Shown here piece after piece: positions 8,233-19,825 of a DNA stretch of 64,000 nucleotides (positions are counted from its first letter, which is position 1; each line of letters starts with the position of its first letter). Source of the stretch: Pseudoduganella violaceinigra DSM 15887 (GTDB lineage Bacteria > Pseudomonadota > Gammaproteobacteria > Burkholderiales > Burkholderiaceae_D); contig NZ_KE384358.1 in NCBI RefSeq assembly GCF_000425385.1, forward strand, positions 1 through 64,000, read 5' to 3'. Below the pieces are notes generated by a model. It had not been told where the DNA came from. It ran no database searches and saw only the letters and a program-made list of their open reading frames with translations. Made by a program: the position numbers and the translations under genes.

Positions 8233-8623
8233 TCGTTCGTTCGACGATCGCATAGGCGACCGCGTAATCCTCTTCGTCGCTCACGGAGATATGGGCGACC
8301 AGCCCATTCTGCAACATGAATTCGCCGAGCGCGCCGCTGCAAGCCATATACGGCTTGCCCAAATCATCATTGAGCAGCTGCGCCGTGTGCCAGCTCATCG
8401 GAGGGCGCAGCCCCAGGCCAAGCGCCTTGGAGAATGCCTCCTTGGCGGCGAAGCGGGTGGCGGCATAGCGTACGCCGCGCACGGGACTGCGGGCGCAGCG
8501 CTCCCGGTAGACCGCGAATTCTTCGGGACCGAGGATTTTGCGCGCAAAGCGCTCGCCGCTGCGTTCGAGCGCGGCGGCGATGCGCGGTACTTTGCTGACG
8601 TCGGTCCCGATCCCGTAGATCAT
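8225..8623 (-). CDS. acpS: Holo-[acyl-carrier-protein] synthase
   Basis: AcpS transfers the 4'-phosphopantetheine arm of CoA to a serine of acyl carrier protein, here probably AcpP encoded at 19826. The 132-residue protein opens with the family signature [14 protein letters not shown], whose Asp binds magnesium, and contains [13 protein letters not shown] with the conserved Glu and Lys. It overlaps pdxJ by four bases at its start and uvrC by eight at its end. The pdxJ-acpS pairing is common in proteobacteria. Confidence 0.95.
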   Translation of the reverse strand: MIYGIGTDVSKVPRIAAALERSGERFARKILGPEEFAVYRERCARSPVRGVRYAATRFAAKEAFSKALGLGLRPPMSWHTAQLLNDDLGKPYMACSGALGEFMLQNGLVAHISVSDEEDYAVAYAIVERTND

Positions 8624-9378
8624 TGCGCGCCCAGGCGGGTCGACACCATGATGGCCTTCATCTCGCGCACGGCGTTTTCCCAGCCGGCGAAGATCGAGTG
8701 GGCGACGATGGCGTGGCCGATATTCAGTTCCGCGATATCGGGAATGGCGGCGATCGCCTGCACATTGGTGTAATGCAGGCCGTGGCCGGCGTTGACCTTC
8801 AGGCCGTTCTGCACGCCCCAGCGCACCCCATCCTTGATGCGCGCCAGCTCGCGCGCCTGGGCCTCGCCCTCGGCATCGGCGTAGGCGCCGGTGTGCAGTT
8901 CGATGACCGGGGCGCCGACGGCGGCGGCGGCCTTGATCTGCGCTTCATCGGCGTCGATGAACAGGGAGACGCGGATGCCCTCCCCTTGCAGCTGCTTCAC
9001 GGCCGCTTCAACTTCCTTGTGGAAGCGCACCACATCCAGGCCGCCTTCGGTGGTGATCTCGGTGCGTTTTTCCGGCACCAGGCAGACGTCGGCCGGTTTG
9101 ATGCGACAGGCGAAATCGATCATTTCCTGGGTCACGGCGGCTTCCAGATTCATGCGGGTCAGCAGCTGCGGCGCCAGCGCGATCACGTCGGCATCCTTGA
9201 TATGGCGGCGGTCTTCGCGCAGGTGCAGGGTGATGCAGTCGGCGCCGGCCTGCTCGGCCAGCAGCGCGGCGCGGATCGGATCGGGATACACGGTGCCGCG
9301 CGCATTGCGCAGCGTGGCGACGTGGTCGATGTTCACGCCGAGGTCGATGATGGTGCCGGAGGGATGCAGGAAGCTCAT
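8620..9378 (-). CDS. pdxJ: Pyridoxine 5'-phosphate synthase
   Basis: PdxJ condenses 1-deoxy-D-xylulose 5-phosphate with 1-amino-acetone-3-phosphate in the last ring-closing step of de novo vitamin B6 synthesis. The 252-residue TIM-barrel protein has the expected [16 protein letters not shown] start, [13 protein letters not shown], the CLVPEKR strand with the catalytic Glu, and GHGLHYTNV near the end. It ends within the acpS start (ATGA overlap) and begins nine bases after recO, so it belongs to the era-recO-pdxJ-acpS-uvrC transcript. Confidence 0.96.
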   Translation of the reverse strand: MSFLHPSGTIIDLGVNIDHVATLRNARGTVYPDPIRAALLAEQAGADCITLHLREDRRHIKDADVIALAPQLLTRMNLEAAVTQEMIDFACRIKPADVCLVPEKRTEITTEGGLDVVRFHKEVEAAVKQLQGEGIRVSLFIDADEAQIKAAAAVGAPVIELHTGAYADAEGEAQARELARIKDGVRWGVQNGLKVNAGHGLHYTNVQAIAAIPDIAELNIGHAIVAHSIFAGWENAVREMKAIMVSTRLGAQ

Positions 9379-9387
9379 ATTTTCTTC

Positions 9388-10221
9388 TTAAAGTTGCAGC
9401 AAATCGATCAGTATCTGGCGCGTGTTCAATGGCGCGCCGCCAAGGTGCCAGGACAGCAAATAGCGCATCAGCTGCTTGCTTTGCAATTGCGTGGCCGGGT
9501 CGGAATAATCTTCGCGCTCCATGTCCAGCAGGGTCTTGCCGGCCACGCGCGGCGCGCTGTCGTCATCGCGCCCGGGGCGCGGGCCGCGTTCCGGGTCCAC
9601 CACATACTGTACCTCGGGCTGGACTTTTGTGCGCGTGACGGTGCAGCGCACCAGGTCGGCCGCCACGCCGGTCTGCTTCAACAGCGCCATTTCGAATTTG
9701 CGCAGCACGATCGGCGCCGGTTCGTTGTGGGCCAGCTGGTTGAGGGTGGAGACGTAATGATCGAACAGCGCGGCATGCGCATCGTCGCGCGCGGTCAGCT
9801 TGACCAGCAGTTCGTTCAGGTAGAAGCCGCACAGCAGCGCCGTCTTTTCCAGCGGCAGCATGCCGCCGACCCAGTCGGCATCGGTCAATGTACGCAGCTC
9901 GTTCTTGCCGGTCCAGCCGGTGCTCAGGGGCTGGAAGGTTTGCAGCACGCCGCGCAGCTGCGAATGGGGGCGCTTGGCGCCCTTGGCGATCAGCGCCACG
10001 CGCCCGAAATCGCGCGTGAACAGCTCGACGATGAGCGAAGTTTCCTTGTAGGGATAGGAATGCAGTACAAAGGCTGGCTGCCCCGTCACGCGGGTGCCGA
10101 CGGTGCGCTGCTGGCTTGGCGCCCGGCGCTTTTGCGCCGGCGCCGCCGAAATGGCCGAGCCCGTGGCAAGCACCGGGTCTGACCCCAAGGTTGCCACGGG
10201 CTCGGCTGTAGAAACAGGCAT
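9388..10221 (-). CDS. recO: DNA repair protein RecO with a palindrome-encoded N-terminal extension
   Basis: RecO helps load RecA on gaps coated with single-strand binding protein. The conserved protein starts near residue 45 ([16 protein letters not shown]) with the OB fold, followed by the helical and zinc-like region. The 277 residues exceed the roughly 240-260 usual for the family because about 40 extra residues precede the conserved body. Most of that extension ([18 protein letters not shown]) is encoded by a 53-base perfect palindrome. The start at 10221 is supported by its TAATG overlap with the era stop codon. A downstream alternative start would remove the extension, but none has an obvious ribosome site. 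Confidence 0.9.
   Translation of the reverse strand: MPVSTAEPVATLGSDPVLATGSAISAAPAQKRRAPSQQRTVGTRVTGQPAFVLHSYPYKETSLIVELFTRDFGRVALIAKGAKRPHSQLRGVLQTFQPLSTGWTGKNELRTLTDADWVGGMLPLEKTALLCGFYLNELLVKLTARDDAHAALFDHYVSTLNQLAHNEPAPIVLRKFEMALLKQTGVAADLVRCTVTRTKVQPEVQYVVDPERGPRPGRDDDSAPRVAGKTLLDMEREDYSDPATQLQSKQLMRYLLSWHLGGAPLNTRQILIDLLQL
10154..10206. repeat. Palindromic element inside the recO reading frame
   Basis: GCCGAGCCCGTGGCAA on the minus strand pairs perfectly with its reverse complement 21 bases further on, giving a 16-bp stem. The loop carries GGGGTCAGACCC, itself a partial palindrome and the core shared with three other elements in this window. The insertion keeps the frame and introduces no stop. 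Confidence 0.85.
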
Positions 10222-11123
10222 TATTCGTAGCCGTATGCGCGCAGGCCGGCTTCGTTGTCGGCCCAGCCGGATTTCACTTTCACCCAGATCTCGAGGTAGA
10301 CCGGGCCGCCGAACAGTTTCTCCATGTCCTGGCGGGCCTGGGTGCTGACTTCCTTCAGGCGCGCACCTTTGTTACCGATGATCATGGATTTGTGGCCATC
10401 GCGCTCGACCAGGATGGCGGCGAAGATGCGCCGCAGATTGCCTTCCTGCTCGAATTTTTCGATTAGCACCGTGCTGGTGTAGGGCAGCTCGTCGCCCACG
10501 AAGCGGAACAGCTTTTCGCGCACGATTTCCGACGCCAGGAATTTCTCGCTGCGGTCGGTGATATCGTCTTCGCCGAAAACCGGCTCGTTTTCCGGCAGGT
10601 ACTTCTTGATTTCGTTCTGCAGGCCGTCGAGCTGGAAGCGCAGCTTGGCGCTGACCGGGACGATGGCGGTGAACTTGAACTTTTCGGCGACCTGCTGGGC
10701 GAACGGCATCAGCACCGCCTTGTCCTTGACGCGGTCCGACTTGTTGATCACCAGGATCACCGGCACATTCTTCGGCAGCAGGTCCATCACTTGCTGGTCG
10801 GCCTGGCCAAAGGTGCCCGCTTCCACGATGAACAGGATCAGGTCCGACGATTCCAGGGTGTTGGTGACGGTCTTGTTGAGCGTCTTGTTCAGCGCGTTCG
10901 AGTGGCGGGTCTGGAAGCCCGGCGTGTCGACGTAGATGAACTGGGCGTCGGCGACGGTCTGGATGCCGGTGATGCGGTGGCGCGTGGTCTGCGCCTTGCG
11001 TGAGGTGATGCTGACCTTGGCGCCGATCAGCGTATTCATCAGGGTCGACTTGCCGACATTCGGCCGGCCGACAATGGCAATGTAGCCGCAGCGGAAGCCG
11101 GCGGGAGTGGGTGCGCTAGTCAT
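10221..11123 (-). CDS. era: GTPase Era
   Basis: Era is an essential GTPase that binds the 3' end of 16S rRNA and assists 30S subunit maturation. The 300-residue protein has G1 [10 protein letters not shown]3 DTPGFQ and G4 NKSD, followed by a C-terminal KH domain with the [10 protein letters not shown] loop. It lies 18 bases after rnc and overlaps recO by one base, the standard rnc-era-recO order. Confidence 0.97.
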   Translation of the reverse strand: MTSAPTPAGFRCGYIAIVGRPNVGKSTLMNTLIGAKVSITSRKAQTTRHRITGIQTVADAQFIYVDTPGFQTRHSNALNKTLNKTVTNTLESSDLILFIVEAGTFGQADQQVMDLLPKNVPVILVINKSDRVKDKAVLMPFAQQVAEKFKFTAIVPVSAKLRFQLDGLQNEIKKYLPENEPVFGEDDITDRSEKFLASEIVREKLFRFVGDELPYTSTVLIEKFEQEGNLRRIFAAILVERDGHKSMIIGNKGARLKEVSTQARQDMEKLFGGPVYLEIWVKVKSGWADNEAGLRAYGYE

Positions 11124-11141
11124 GGTGCAAACTCAATTCGG

Positions 11142-11933
11142 TTATTGTTTGGCGAGCTTCTTGTCAGCCGCCGTTTCGCTCTGGACCGTGGCAATGCCGG
11201 CCAGCTTGAGCTGGGGCGAACGCTGGCGTGGCTTGCGGCCGGTGGACGGTGCCTTCTTCAGCGCCTCCTCGGCCACTTCCAGGGCCAGCTTGGCCGCGGC
11301 CTGCTCGCCGGCGCGGCGGCTGCCGCCACGCCCGAACACCTGGATGCCCAGTTTCGGCACCAGGCACTCGATCTCGAATTCCTGGCTGTGCGCCGCGCCA
11401 TGGGTGGCGACGACGTTGTACAGCGGCAGCGAAATCTTCTTCGCCTGCAGGAATTCCTGCAGCAAGGTCTTGGCGTCCTTGCCCAGGGTTTGCGGATCGA
11501 CGGTGTCCAGGATCGGGATGTAGAAAGCGCGGATCACCGCCGCGGCCTGGTCGAAACCGCCATCCAGGTAGATGGCGCCCAGCAGTGCTTCCAGGGTATC
11601 GGCCAGGATGGACGGGCGGCGGAAACCGCCCGACTTCAGTTCGCCCTCGCCCAGGCGCAGGAACTGCGACAGTTCCAGCTTCTGCGCGATTTCGAACAGC
11701 GATTGCTGCTTGACCAGGTTGGCGCGCACGCGCGACAGATCGCCCTCGTCGAGGGAATTGAAACGTTCGTACAGGATGGAGGCGACCACGCAATTAAGGA
11801 TGGAGTCGCCGAGAAATTCCAGCCGTTCGTTATGCAAACTGCTATGGCTACGGTGTGTCAGGGCCTGCTGGAGCAATCCAGCATCCTGGAACGTGTAGCC
11901 CAATCGGGTTTGCAATAACTGTAAATTCATCAC
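11142..11933 (-). CDS. rnc: Ribonuclease III
   Basis: RNase III cleaves double-stranded RNA, processing rRNA precursors and some mRNAs. The 263 residues include the signature [11 protein letters not shown] with its catalytic acidic residues, a second acidic cluster ([13 protein letters not shown]), and a C-terminal double-stranded RNA-binding domain around residues 155-225. A Lys/Arg-rich tail of about 35 residues follows, longer than in E. coli. The gene starts one base after the DUF4845 stop, so translation is probably coupled. Confidence 0.96.
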   Translation of the reverse strand: MMNLQLLQTRLGYTFQDAGLLQQALTHRSHSSLHNERLEFLGDSILNCVVASILYERFNSLDEGDLSRVRANLVKQQSLFEIAQKLELSQFLRLGEGELKSGGFRRPSILADTLEALLGAIYLDGGFDQAAAVIRAFYIPILDTVDPQTLGKDAKTLLQEFLQAKKISLPLYNVVATHGAAHSQEFEIECLVPKLGIQVFGRGGSRRAGEQAAAKLALEVAEEALKKAPSTGRKPRQRSPQLKLAGIATVQSETAADKKLAKQ

Positions 11934-12314
11934 TTATTCTGCAACCTTTTTCTTCGCGCCGGATTTGGCCGTTGAACCTTGATACTCCATCAGCAGGCTG
12001 GCAGGACCAACCAGCGGGATTTTCTTCTCGTAAGCAAAGCTCACTTCCAGCTGTCCGTCCTGGCGTTCAATCATCAGGTCGCGGCTGGTAATCGCGGTGA
12101 TGTAGCCCACTTCGGCGCTCTTGTCGAAAGACTCCTGGATCGTCTTCACGGAGTCGCCGCCATCTTTCTTGGCGCGGTCGATCGCGCCGGCAATGGCGCG
12201 GTATTCGATGAAGGTCGGCAGGACCTGGGCGCCCAGCAGGCCGATAAAGCCCAGGATGGCAATCACAAAAATCAGGCCTACCAGGCTGATACCACGTTCA
12301 CGCTGCATACGCAT
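11934..12314 (-). CDS. DUF4845 family membrane protein
   Basis: The 126-residue protein has one N-terminal hydrophobic segment (ISLVGLIFVIAILGFIGLLG) preceded by charged residues and a Gly, resembling a type IV pilin leader. A periplasmic-type domain of about 80 residues and a Lys-rich tail follow. It sits between lepB and rnc, where DUF4845 genes are regularly found in Betaproteobacteria. No biochemical role is established to my knowledge. The pilin-like start could mean processing by a prepilin peptidase, but no pilus genes are nearby. Confidence 0.85.
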   Translation of the reverse strand: MRMQRERGISLVGLIFVIAILGFIGLLGAQVLPTFIEYRAIAGAIDRAKKDGGDSVKTIQESFDKSAEVGYITAITSRDLMIERQDGQLEVSFAYEKKIPLVGPASLLMEYQGSTAKSGAKKKVAE

Positions 12315-12335
12315 AACTTGTTTTCCTTTGTCTAC

Positions 12336-13258
12336 TTAGCGGATGCCGCCAAGACGATCGAAATTGAAATTACCCAGGTTCATCCAGACGAAGAAGGCCT
12401 TGCCCACGATGTTCTTGTCCGGCACGAATCCCCAGATACGGCTGTCGGAACTATTATCCCGATTGTCGCCCATCATAAAGTAATTTCCTTCAGGCACTAC
12501 ACACGAGAAACCTTCGTAGTTGTACGTGCAGGCTTCACGGCCAGGGAAATTATGCACACCCTGGGGGGCCGCCGGCGCCATCTCGTCATTCAGCACACGG
12601 TGCTGGACATTCCCCAGCTGCTCCATGAACTGTTTCCGGTAAGTAAGCAGTTTTTCTTCGTCCAGGTAGTCGGGCATGGCGGTGTAGCCGATCTGTTGCC
12701 CATTGACTGTTAAGCGCTTGTTTTGATACACAATTTTATCACCCGGCACACCAATGACCCGCTTGATGTAGTCCTGGCTCACGTCTTCCGGATATTTGAA
12801 CACCATCACGTCGCCGCGCTGCGGGTCGTTCAGCTGCACCACCTTCTTATTGATGATGGGCAGGCGGATGCCGTAGGTGTATTTGTTCACCAGGATCAGG
12901 TCGCCAACCAGCAGGGTCGGCACCATGGAGGCCGACGGGATCTTGAACGGCTCCCACAGGAAGGAGCGCAAGAAGAACACCAGCGCAATCACCGGAAAGA
13001 AGCTGCCCGAATACTCGATCCAGGTCGGCTGGCGCAGGATGTCCGCTTCCAGCTTGGAACGGGCATTGCCCTGCTCGTCCATGCGGATGCCGTTGGCGGC
13101 CGAGCGCGCCATGCGTTCGTCATATTCGGCCAGCGCCTTGTTGGCTGCCGCGCGGCGCTGCTTGGCGAACACCACCAGGTCCAGAACCCAGATGATGCCC
13201 GTCACCACCATCAGGACGAACAGGATTAATGCGAAATTGCCCAGAATGGATTGCAGTG

Positions 13259-13262
<4 letters not shown>
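12336..13262 (-). CDS. lepB: Signal peptidase I
   Basis: LepB cleaves signal peptides from exported preproteins at the outer face of the inner membrane. The 308-residue protein has an N-terminal hydrophobic anchor, a cytoplasmic segment, a second hydrophobic stretch, then box B with the catalytic serine (PSASMVPTL), box D with the catalytic lysine ([12 protein letters not shown]) and box E ([11 protein letters not shown]). Its start overlaps the lepA stop by four bases, so the two are translationally coupled. Confidence 0.97.
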
Positions 13263-15052
<1,790 letters not shown>

Positions 15053-15076
15053 TAAAAAATCGAAACGAGCTATAAC

Positions 15077-15100
15077 AAAAAGGCGCTTGTGCGCCTTTTT
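15077..15100. terminator. Bidirectional terminator hairpin between the glutaredoxin gene and lepA
   Basis: AAAAAGGCGC-TTGT-GCGCCTTTTT is a perfect 10-bp stem with A and T tracts on both sides. It can end the glutaredoxin transcript on the minus strand and lies only 25 bases before the lepA ATG, so it may also attenuate entry into lepA. Confidence 0.8.
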
Positions 15101-15201
15101 ATGGAAATCAATGCAAGGGTAACCCCCGGCATTTTACCGGATTTCAGAGGGGAAAGCCGGATTTCTAGAGGGAGGAATGCGAAATGGTGCCATTTCAGCA
15201 A

Positions 15202-15444
15202 TTATTTCGACAACACCGCCCGTACTTTCGCCTCATCCAGGAAGTAATGACACAGCTCCGGCCCGTCCAGGTCGGCAAACAGCACCGGCACTAGTTCGTC
15301 GAAGCGCGCCACCAGGGCCGCATCCGCGTCGACGTCGATCACATCGACCGTGAATGGCTGGTGTGGGGTTTGCAGGGCGTTCAGGGCCGCCAGCATGTCT
15401 TCGCACAGGTGGCAATACGAGCGGGAGTACAGGGTGAAGTGCAT
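15202..15444 (-). CDS. Glutaredoxin-family thiol-disulfide protein
   Basis: The 80-residue protein begins with a beta strand and a CHLC active-site motif (TLYSRSYCHLCEDM), then a helix, and an acidic strand (VIDVDADAALVARFDELVPVL) with the cis-Pro-type VPVL loop of thioredoxin folds. The start at 15444 matches the family; the open frame extends 39 codons upstream but that part looks non-coding. It sits between degP and lepA, where a small glutaredoxin gene is often found in Betaproteobacteria. The substrate is unknown. Confidence 0.85.
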   Translation of the reverse strand: MHFTLYSRSYCHLCEDMLAALNALQTPHQPFTVDVIDVDADAALVARFDELVPVLFADLDGPELCHYFLDEAKVRAVLSK

Positions 15445-15655
15445 TCGGGGCTTGCGGGAGATTGGCGGCGCCCCCTCGGGCGCGGGCTGCCATTGTAGCG
15501 CGCCGGGCGGGATGTTGATGATGATGATTGGCGCCAGCCTCCAGCTTGTCACACGGGCCACTGTACGATCATCTTCGGCTGGTAATCGCGAATGTTACGC
15601 CGCCGCGCGCCGGCCGCCGTGATGGGCGGCCAACGCGCGGCGGCGGCAGCTCAGC

Positions 15656-17131
15656 TTACTTGGCAGCCGGGGCCGGACGCAGCGAGAAGTGCTGCGCCTG
15701 GTTGCCGCGGCGCACCAGCACGGCCGCCGATTTCTTGGGATCGAGCTTGGCCACGGCGGCATTGAACTGCTTGGCATCGACGATATCCTGGTTGTTCAGC
15801 ATCAGCAGGATGTCGCCCTGGCGCAGGCCGGCGGCCTCGGCCGGGCCGTCGGTGTCTTCGACGATAACGCCGCCGCTCACGCCCAGCTCGCGCTTTTGCG
15901 CCGCCGTCAGGTCGCTGACGACGAAGCCCAGCGTATTGGCCGCCGAGGCAAGCTCATACTTCCTCTCGCCTTTCTTGCCGCCCGAACGGCCGGCCACCTT
16001 GTTGTCCGGATCGGCTTCGCCCACCGTCACATGCAGGTCGGTCGGGACCCCCTTGCGCCAGACGGTCAGAGTCGCCTTGCTGCCTGGGGGCGTGCCCAGC
16101 ACCATACGGGTCAGTTCGGCGAAGCGGTCAATCTCCTTGCCGTTATACTTGATGACCACGTCCCCCACGCGCACGCCGCCCTTGTCGGCCGGGCTGCCGG
16201 GCTCGACCTGGGTCACTTCCGCGCCCTTATTGTTTTTCAGTCCCAGCGACTCGGCCACTTCGCGGTTCAACTCGCCGATCTGCACACCCAGGCGGCCGCG
16301 TGTCACCTTGCCGGATTTCTTCAACTGCTCGGCCACCCGCATCGCCTCGTCGATCGGGATCGCAAACGAGATGCCGTTATAGCCGCCCGACAGGGTCGCA
16401 ATCTGGGAATTGATGCCGATCACCTCCCCTTTCATATTGATCAGCGGACCGCCCGAGTTGCCGGGATTGACCGCCACATCGCTCTGGATCAGCGGCAGCA
16501 GATCGCCGGTATCGCGTGCCTTGGCCGAGATAATGCCGGAAGTCACCGTGTTTTCCAGGTTGAACGGCGAGCCGATCGCAATCACCCACTCGCCCACGCG
16601 CGCCTTGTTCGGGTCGCCCATCGTCAGGTAGGGCAGCTTGCCGCCATCGATCTTCAGCACGGCCACGTCGGCGCGCGCGTCGGCACCCAGCACCTTGGCT
16701 TTGAACTCGCGCTTGTCGGTCAGGGTGACGTACACCTCGTCGGCGCCATCGACCACATGGGCATTGGTCAGCACATAGCCGTCGGCCGACACGACAAAGC
16801 CCGAACCAATGCCGCGCTGGATTTCCTGGCCTGGCGCCGGCAGGTTGCGCCGGCGCGGCGACTGGCCGCGCGGCATCTGGCCGCCAAAGAAGCGGCGCAG
16901 GAATTCCTGCATTTCATCGGCCTGGCCCGCCGCATCGACATCGCGCTGCGTGATGCGCTCGGTAGTGCGGATATTCACCACTGCCGGCCCAACCCGCTCA
17001 ACGAGATCGGCAAAGTCCGGCAAGCCGGCCACGGCGGGCGCAGCCGCATAAACAGGAGAGAAACCGGCGACGGCTGGCAGGCCGAGGGAAGCTGCACTGA
17101 GCACCAGCGCAGAGATCATGCTTTTTTTCAT
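15656..17131 (-). CDS. DegP/MucD-type periplasmic serine endoprotease
   Basis: This envelope quality-control protease degrades misfolded periplasmic proteins. The 491 residues comprise a signal peptide ending near AYA, a trypsin-like domain with the catalytic triad His (NAHVVDGAD), Asp (ADVAVLKID) and Ser (GNSGGPL), and two PDZ domains (about 290-370 and 400-480). A QMPRGQSPRRRN-like loop sits in the LA region. It is the last gene of a module starting with rpoE, consistent with control by an extracytoplasmic stress sigma factor. The exact orthologue (DegP, DegQ or MucD) cannot be fixed here, so no symbol is given. Confidence 0.93.
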   Translation of the reverse strand: MKKSMISALVLSAASLGLPAVAGFSPVYAAAPAVAGLPDFADLVERVGPAVVNIRTTERITQRDVDAAGQADEMQEFLRRFFGGQMPRGQSPRRRNLPAPGQEIQRGIGSGFVVSADGYVLTNAHVVDGADEVYVTLTDKREFKAKVLGADARADVAVLKIDGGKLPYLTMGDPNKARVGEWVIAIGSPFNLENTVTSGIISAKARDTGDLLPLIQSDVAVNPGNSGGPLINMKGEVIGINSQIATLSGGYNGISFAIPIDEAMRVAEQLKKSGKVTRGRLGVQIGELNREVAESLGLKNNKGAEVTQVEPGSPADKGGVRVGDVVIKYNGKEIDRFAELTRMVLGTPPGSKATLTVWRKGVPTDLHVTVGEADPDNKVAGRSGGKKGERKYELASAANTLGFVVSDLTAAQKRELGVSGGVIVEDTDGPAEAAGLRQGDILLMLNNQDIVDAKQFNAAVAKLDPKKSAAVLVRRGNQAQHFSLRPAPAAK

Positions 17132-17237
17132 GGTTGCGTTTGATGAAAGTCAATGAAGTAGGAGCAATATAAATCAGCTTCGCGCGAAACGGGAGCCTGA
17201 TTTTGTGACGATATGTTGCGGTCGCCTGTGCCGCATT

Positions 17238-17477
17238 TCAAGAGGCCGCGACGGCGGACGCATCGCCCAGCTCGGTTTGCCCGGCATCGCCGCCTTCGCT
17301 AGGGACGGCGCCGCCCTGCCCCGCTTCCAGCACGGCCGCATCGAGCGCCGCCGCCAGCCTGCGCTCGAAGCCGGGGCTGGGCTCGGCGTCGGCCACGCTG
17401 CGCCGCAAGGCTTCGCCGATCACGGCGTGGACCTGGGCGGCCACAGGCTTGTCATCTTCATCCGGCAGTACGATCAT
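17238..17477 (-). CDS. Small acidic protein of unknown function between rpoE and degP
   Basis: A 79-residue frame begins nine bases after the rpoE stop and has an excellent ribosome site (GAGGAGGGGCA before ATG), so it is very likely translated. It is acidic, contains a probable helix (AAQVHAVIGEALRRSV), a P-SPGFERRLAAALDAAV segment and a Gly/Ala-rich tail, and has no transmembrane segment or cysteines. In related genomes this slot carries the membrane anti-sigma factor RseA and then RseB. Neither is recognisable here, so this protein may be a soluble regulator or a remnant. The function is unknown. Confidence 0.7.
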   Translation of the reverse strand: MIVLPDEDDKPVAAQVHAVIGEALRRSVADAEPSPGFERRLAAALDAAVLEAGQGGAVPSEGGDAGQTELGDASAVAAS

Positions 17478-17486
17478 TGCCCCTCC

Positions 17487-18056
17487 TCACCAGCGCTGAT
17501 CAACAGGCAAATCCAACAAAGGCCGCAGGCGGCGTGCGATCGCTTCGCGCGCCCGAAAAAGCCGGCTCCGCACAGTTCCCAGCGGACACTCCATGATTTC
17601 CCCGATTTCCTCATAACTCAAGCCCTCGATTTCGCGCAGCACAATGGCCGTGCGCAATTCCAGCGGCAAGGCCTCCAGCGCCGCATCAATCGCCAGCATC
17701 ACCTGCTTGCTCAGCAACATCGACTCGGGCGTGCCGATCTCGGGCGCCGGCGCCTGGGACGGCAATAGCGCCGGCGCGCCGCGCTGCCGGCGCCGCAGAA
17801 TGGCATTGCGCGCCCCGTTCAAGGCAATCCGGTACAGCCAGGTAAAGAACGCCGCCTCGCCCCGAAAGCGCGGCAGGGCGCGGTACGCGCGCAGGAAAGT
17901 CTCCTGCACCACGTCTTCCGCCTCCGCCTGGTCGCGCAGCAGCCGCAGCACCAGGCGGAGCAAGCGCCGCTGGTAGCGCCCCACCAACTGGTCGAAGGCC
18001 GCCCGCTCTCCCGCCCGGGCCCGCTCTACCAGTTCTCGATCTGGGTCCACCTTCAT
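17487..18056 (-). CDS. rpoE: RNA polymerase sigma factor, RpoE-type (ECF)
   Basis: The 189-residue protein has sigma region 2 (FDQLVGRYQRRLLRLV, then DVVQETFLRAYRALPRF) and region 4 with a helix-turn-helix (GLSYEEIGEIMECPLGTVRSRL). It belongs to the ECF group that controls envelope stress genes. It lies between a YgfX-like gene and the small acidic gene leading to degP, so it probably directs its own operon and the protease. No full RseA or RseB follows, which leaves its inhibition unexplained. Confidence 0.93.
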   Translation of the reverse strand: MKVDPDRELVERARAGERAAFDQLVGRYQRRLLRLVLRLLRDQAEAEDVVQETFLRAYRALPRFRGEAAFFTWLYRIALNGARNAILRRRQRGAPALLPSQAPAPEIGTPESMLLSKQVMLAIDAALEALPLELRTAIVLREIEGLSYEEIGEIMECPLGTVRSRLFRAREAIARRLRPLLDLPVDQRW

Positions 18057-18080
18057 TAGACCTGCCCCTGCGTCGTTGGT

Positions 18081-18464
18081 TCATATTTTTTGCAGCTGCG
18101 CCCGGATTGCGGCCTGCAGGCGGCGCCATTCCCCGCCCGCGATCGAATCCGGCAGCAGGACCAGCCACAGGCGCCGGCCATCGTCCAGCGCCATATGCAG
18201 CAACAAGACGCCCGGCCAGACCGTGCAGCCATCCAGCAAGCAGGCACGGCATTGCTTCCGGTATACCGTCAGGCGGATTTCTCCGACACCGGAAATATCA
18301 AGATGGCTGCAATTGACGTCGCGCCGCAGCCCTGCCAGCAGGGCTGCGGCCAGCAGCGGCTGGCCGCTCCAGGCACCAACGGCCAGCACGGACGCAAGCA
18401 GGCCTGCCCGCAAAGCGCGCAGGCATGGCGAGGGACGGATAGCGACAGATGCCGCGATCGACAT
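18081..18464 (-). CDS. YgfX-like small membrane protein
   Basis: The 127-residue protein starts with basic residues and two closely spaced hydrophobic segments (about 18-46). A compact soluble domain follows, containing VYRKQCRACLLDGC, LLLHMALDDGRRLWLVLLPDSI and a WRRLQAAIR helix. This architecture matches the YgfX/CptA family, whose E. coli member affects cell-division and cytoskeletal proteins. In Betaproteobacteria such a gene is commonly found just before rpoE, as here. The four cysteines around residues 51-80 are notable. The biological role in this organism is not known. Confidence 0.7.
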   Translation of the reverse strand: MSIAASVAIRPSPCLRALRAGLLASVLAVGAWSGQPLLAAALLAGLRRDVNCSHLDISGVGEIRLTVYRKQCRACLLDGCTVWPGVLLLHMALDDGRRLWLVLLPDSIAGGEWRRLQAAIRAQLQKI

Positions 18465-18541
18465 GGGTTTTTTCGTTCTGGGGGGTACAGCGGAAGCGCT
18501 CGCCCCGGTGCTATGACCGGGGCGAGGCTTGGAAGTTCCGT

Positions 18542-19786
18542 TTAGACTTTACCGAACAGCAGGCTGCCGTTGGTGCCGCCAAAGCCGAAGGAGTTCTTCA
18601 GCGCATAGTTGATCGTGGCATTCCGCGCGGAATTGGCGCAGAAGTCCAGATCGCAAGCCGGATCCTGGTTGAACAGGTTGATGGTCGGCGGGATCACCTG
18701 GTGGTGGATCGCCAGTACGGTGAACACGGACTCCAGACCGCCAGCGCCGCCCAGCAGGTGGCCGGTGGCCGACTTGGTGGAGCTGACAACCAGCTTCTTG
18801 GCGTGTTCGCCGAAGGTGCGCTTGACGCCCTGCACTTCAGCCACGTCGCCCAGCGGGGTCGAGGTGCCGTGCGCATTCACATAATTCACCTGGTCAGGGT
18901 TGATGCCAGCGTTGCGCAGCGCGTTCTGCGCCGACTTGCTGCCACCGGCACCGTCTTCCAGCGGCGAGGTCATGTGATACGCATCGGCGCTCATGCCAAA
19001 GCCCAGCAGTTCTGCATAGATCTTGGCGCCGCGCGCTTTCGCGTGTTCGTACTCTTCCAGCACCATGACGCCTGCGCCTTCGCCCAGCACGAAACCGTCG
19101 CGGTCCTTGTCCCATGGGCGGGACGCGGTGGCCGGGTCATCGTTACGGGAGGACAGGGCGCGGGCCGAAGCGAAACCGCCCAGGCCCAGCGGCGACACGG
19201 TCGATTCCGCGCCGCCGGCAATCATGACGTCCGCATCGCCGTATTCAATCAGGCGAGCAGCCGCGCCGATCGAGTGCAGGCCGGTGGTGCAAGCTGTCAC
19301 GATGGACAGGTTGGGACCGCGCATGCCGTACTTGATCGACAGGTTGCCGGAAATCATATTGATGATCGAGGCCGGTACGAAGAACGGGGAGATACGGCGC
19401 GGACCGCGCTTGTCGTAGTCTTCCTTCTGTGCTTCGATCATCGGCAGGCCGCCGATACCGGATCCAATGATAACGCCGATACGATCGGCATTCTCCTCGG
19501 TCACAGTGATCCCGGAATCCTGGATAGCCTGGATGCCGGCTGCCATGCCGAAGTGGATGAATTTATCCATGTGACGCGCTTCTTTGGCGTCGAGGTAATC
19601 CTCGACATTGAAGCCCTTCACTTCACCCGCGAAACGGGTGGAGAAGGCCGATGCGTCAAAACTAGTAATGTTTGCGATCCCGGACTTGCTCTCGGTGATT
19701 GCTTTCCACGCGTCGGCAACGCTGTTGCCGACGGGGGAAATAACACCGAGGCCGGTGACCACTACACGACGGTTTTTAGAACTCAA
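18542..19786 (-). CDS. fabF: 3-oxoacyl-[acyl-carrier-protein] synthase II
   Basis: FabF elongates acyl-ACP by condensation with malonyl-ACP and favours the C16 to C18 step. The 414-residue thiolase-fold enzyme has the catalytic cysteine in [12 protein letters not shown], the first histidine in [11 protein letters not shown] and the second in [12 protein letters not shown], with FGFGGTNG near the C-terminus. It lies 39 bases after acpP and ends the fab run. Confidence 0.98.
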   Translation of the reverse strand: MSSKNRRVVVTGLGVISPVGNSVADAWKAITESKSGIANITSFDASAFSTRFAGEVKGFNVEDYLDAKEARHMDKFIHFGMAAGIQAIQDSGITVTEENADRIGVIIGSGIGGLPMIEAQKEDYDKRGPRRISPFFVPASIINMISGNLSIKYGMRGPNLSIVTACTTGLHSIGAAARLIEYGDADVMIAGGAESTVSPLGLGGFASARALSSRNDDPATASRPWDKDRDGFVLGEGAGVMVLEEYEHAKARGAKIYAELLGFGMSADAYHMTSPLEDGAGGSKSAQNALRNAGINPDQVNYVNAHGTSTPLGDVAEVQGVKRTFGEHAKKLVVSSTKSATGHLLGGAGGLESVFTVLAIHHQVIPPTINLFNQDPACDLDFCANSARNATINYALKNSFGFGGTNGSLLFGKV

Positions 19787-19825
19787 GCGAGTCTCCCGGA
19801 GTGGATCGGAGAGTCAGCGGGCTGA

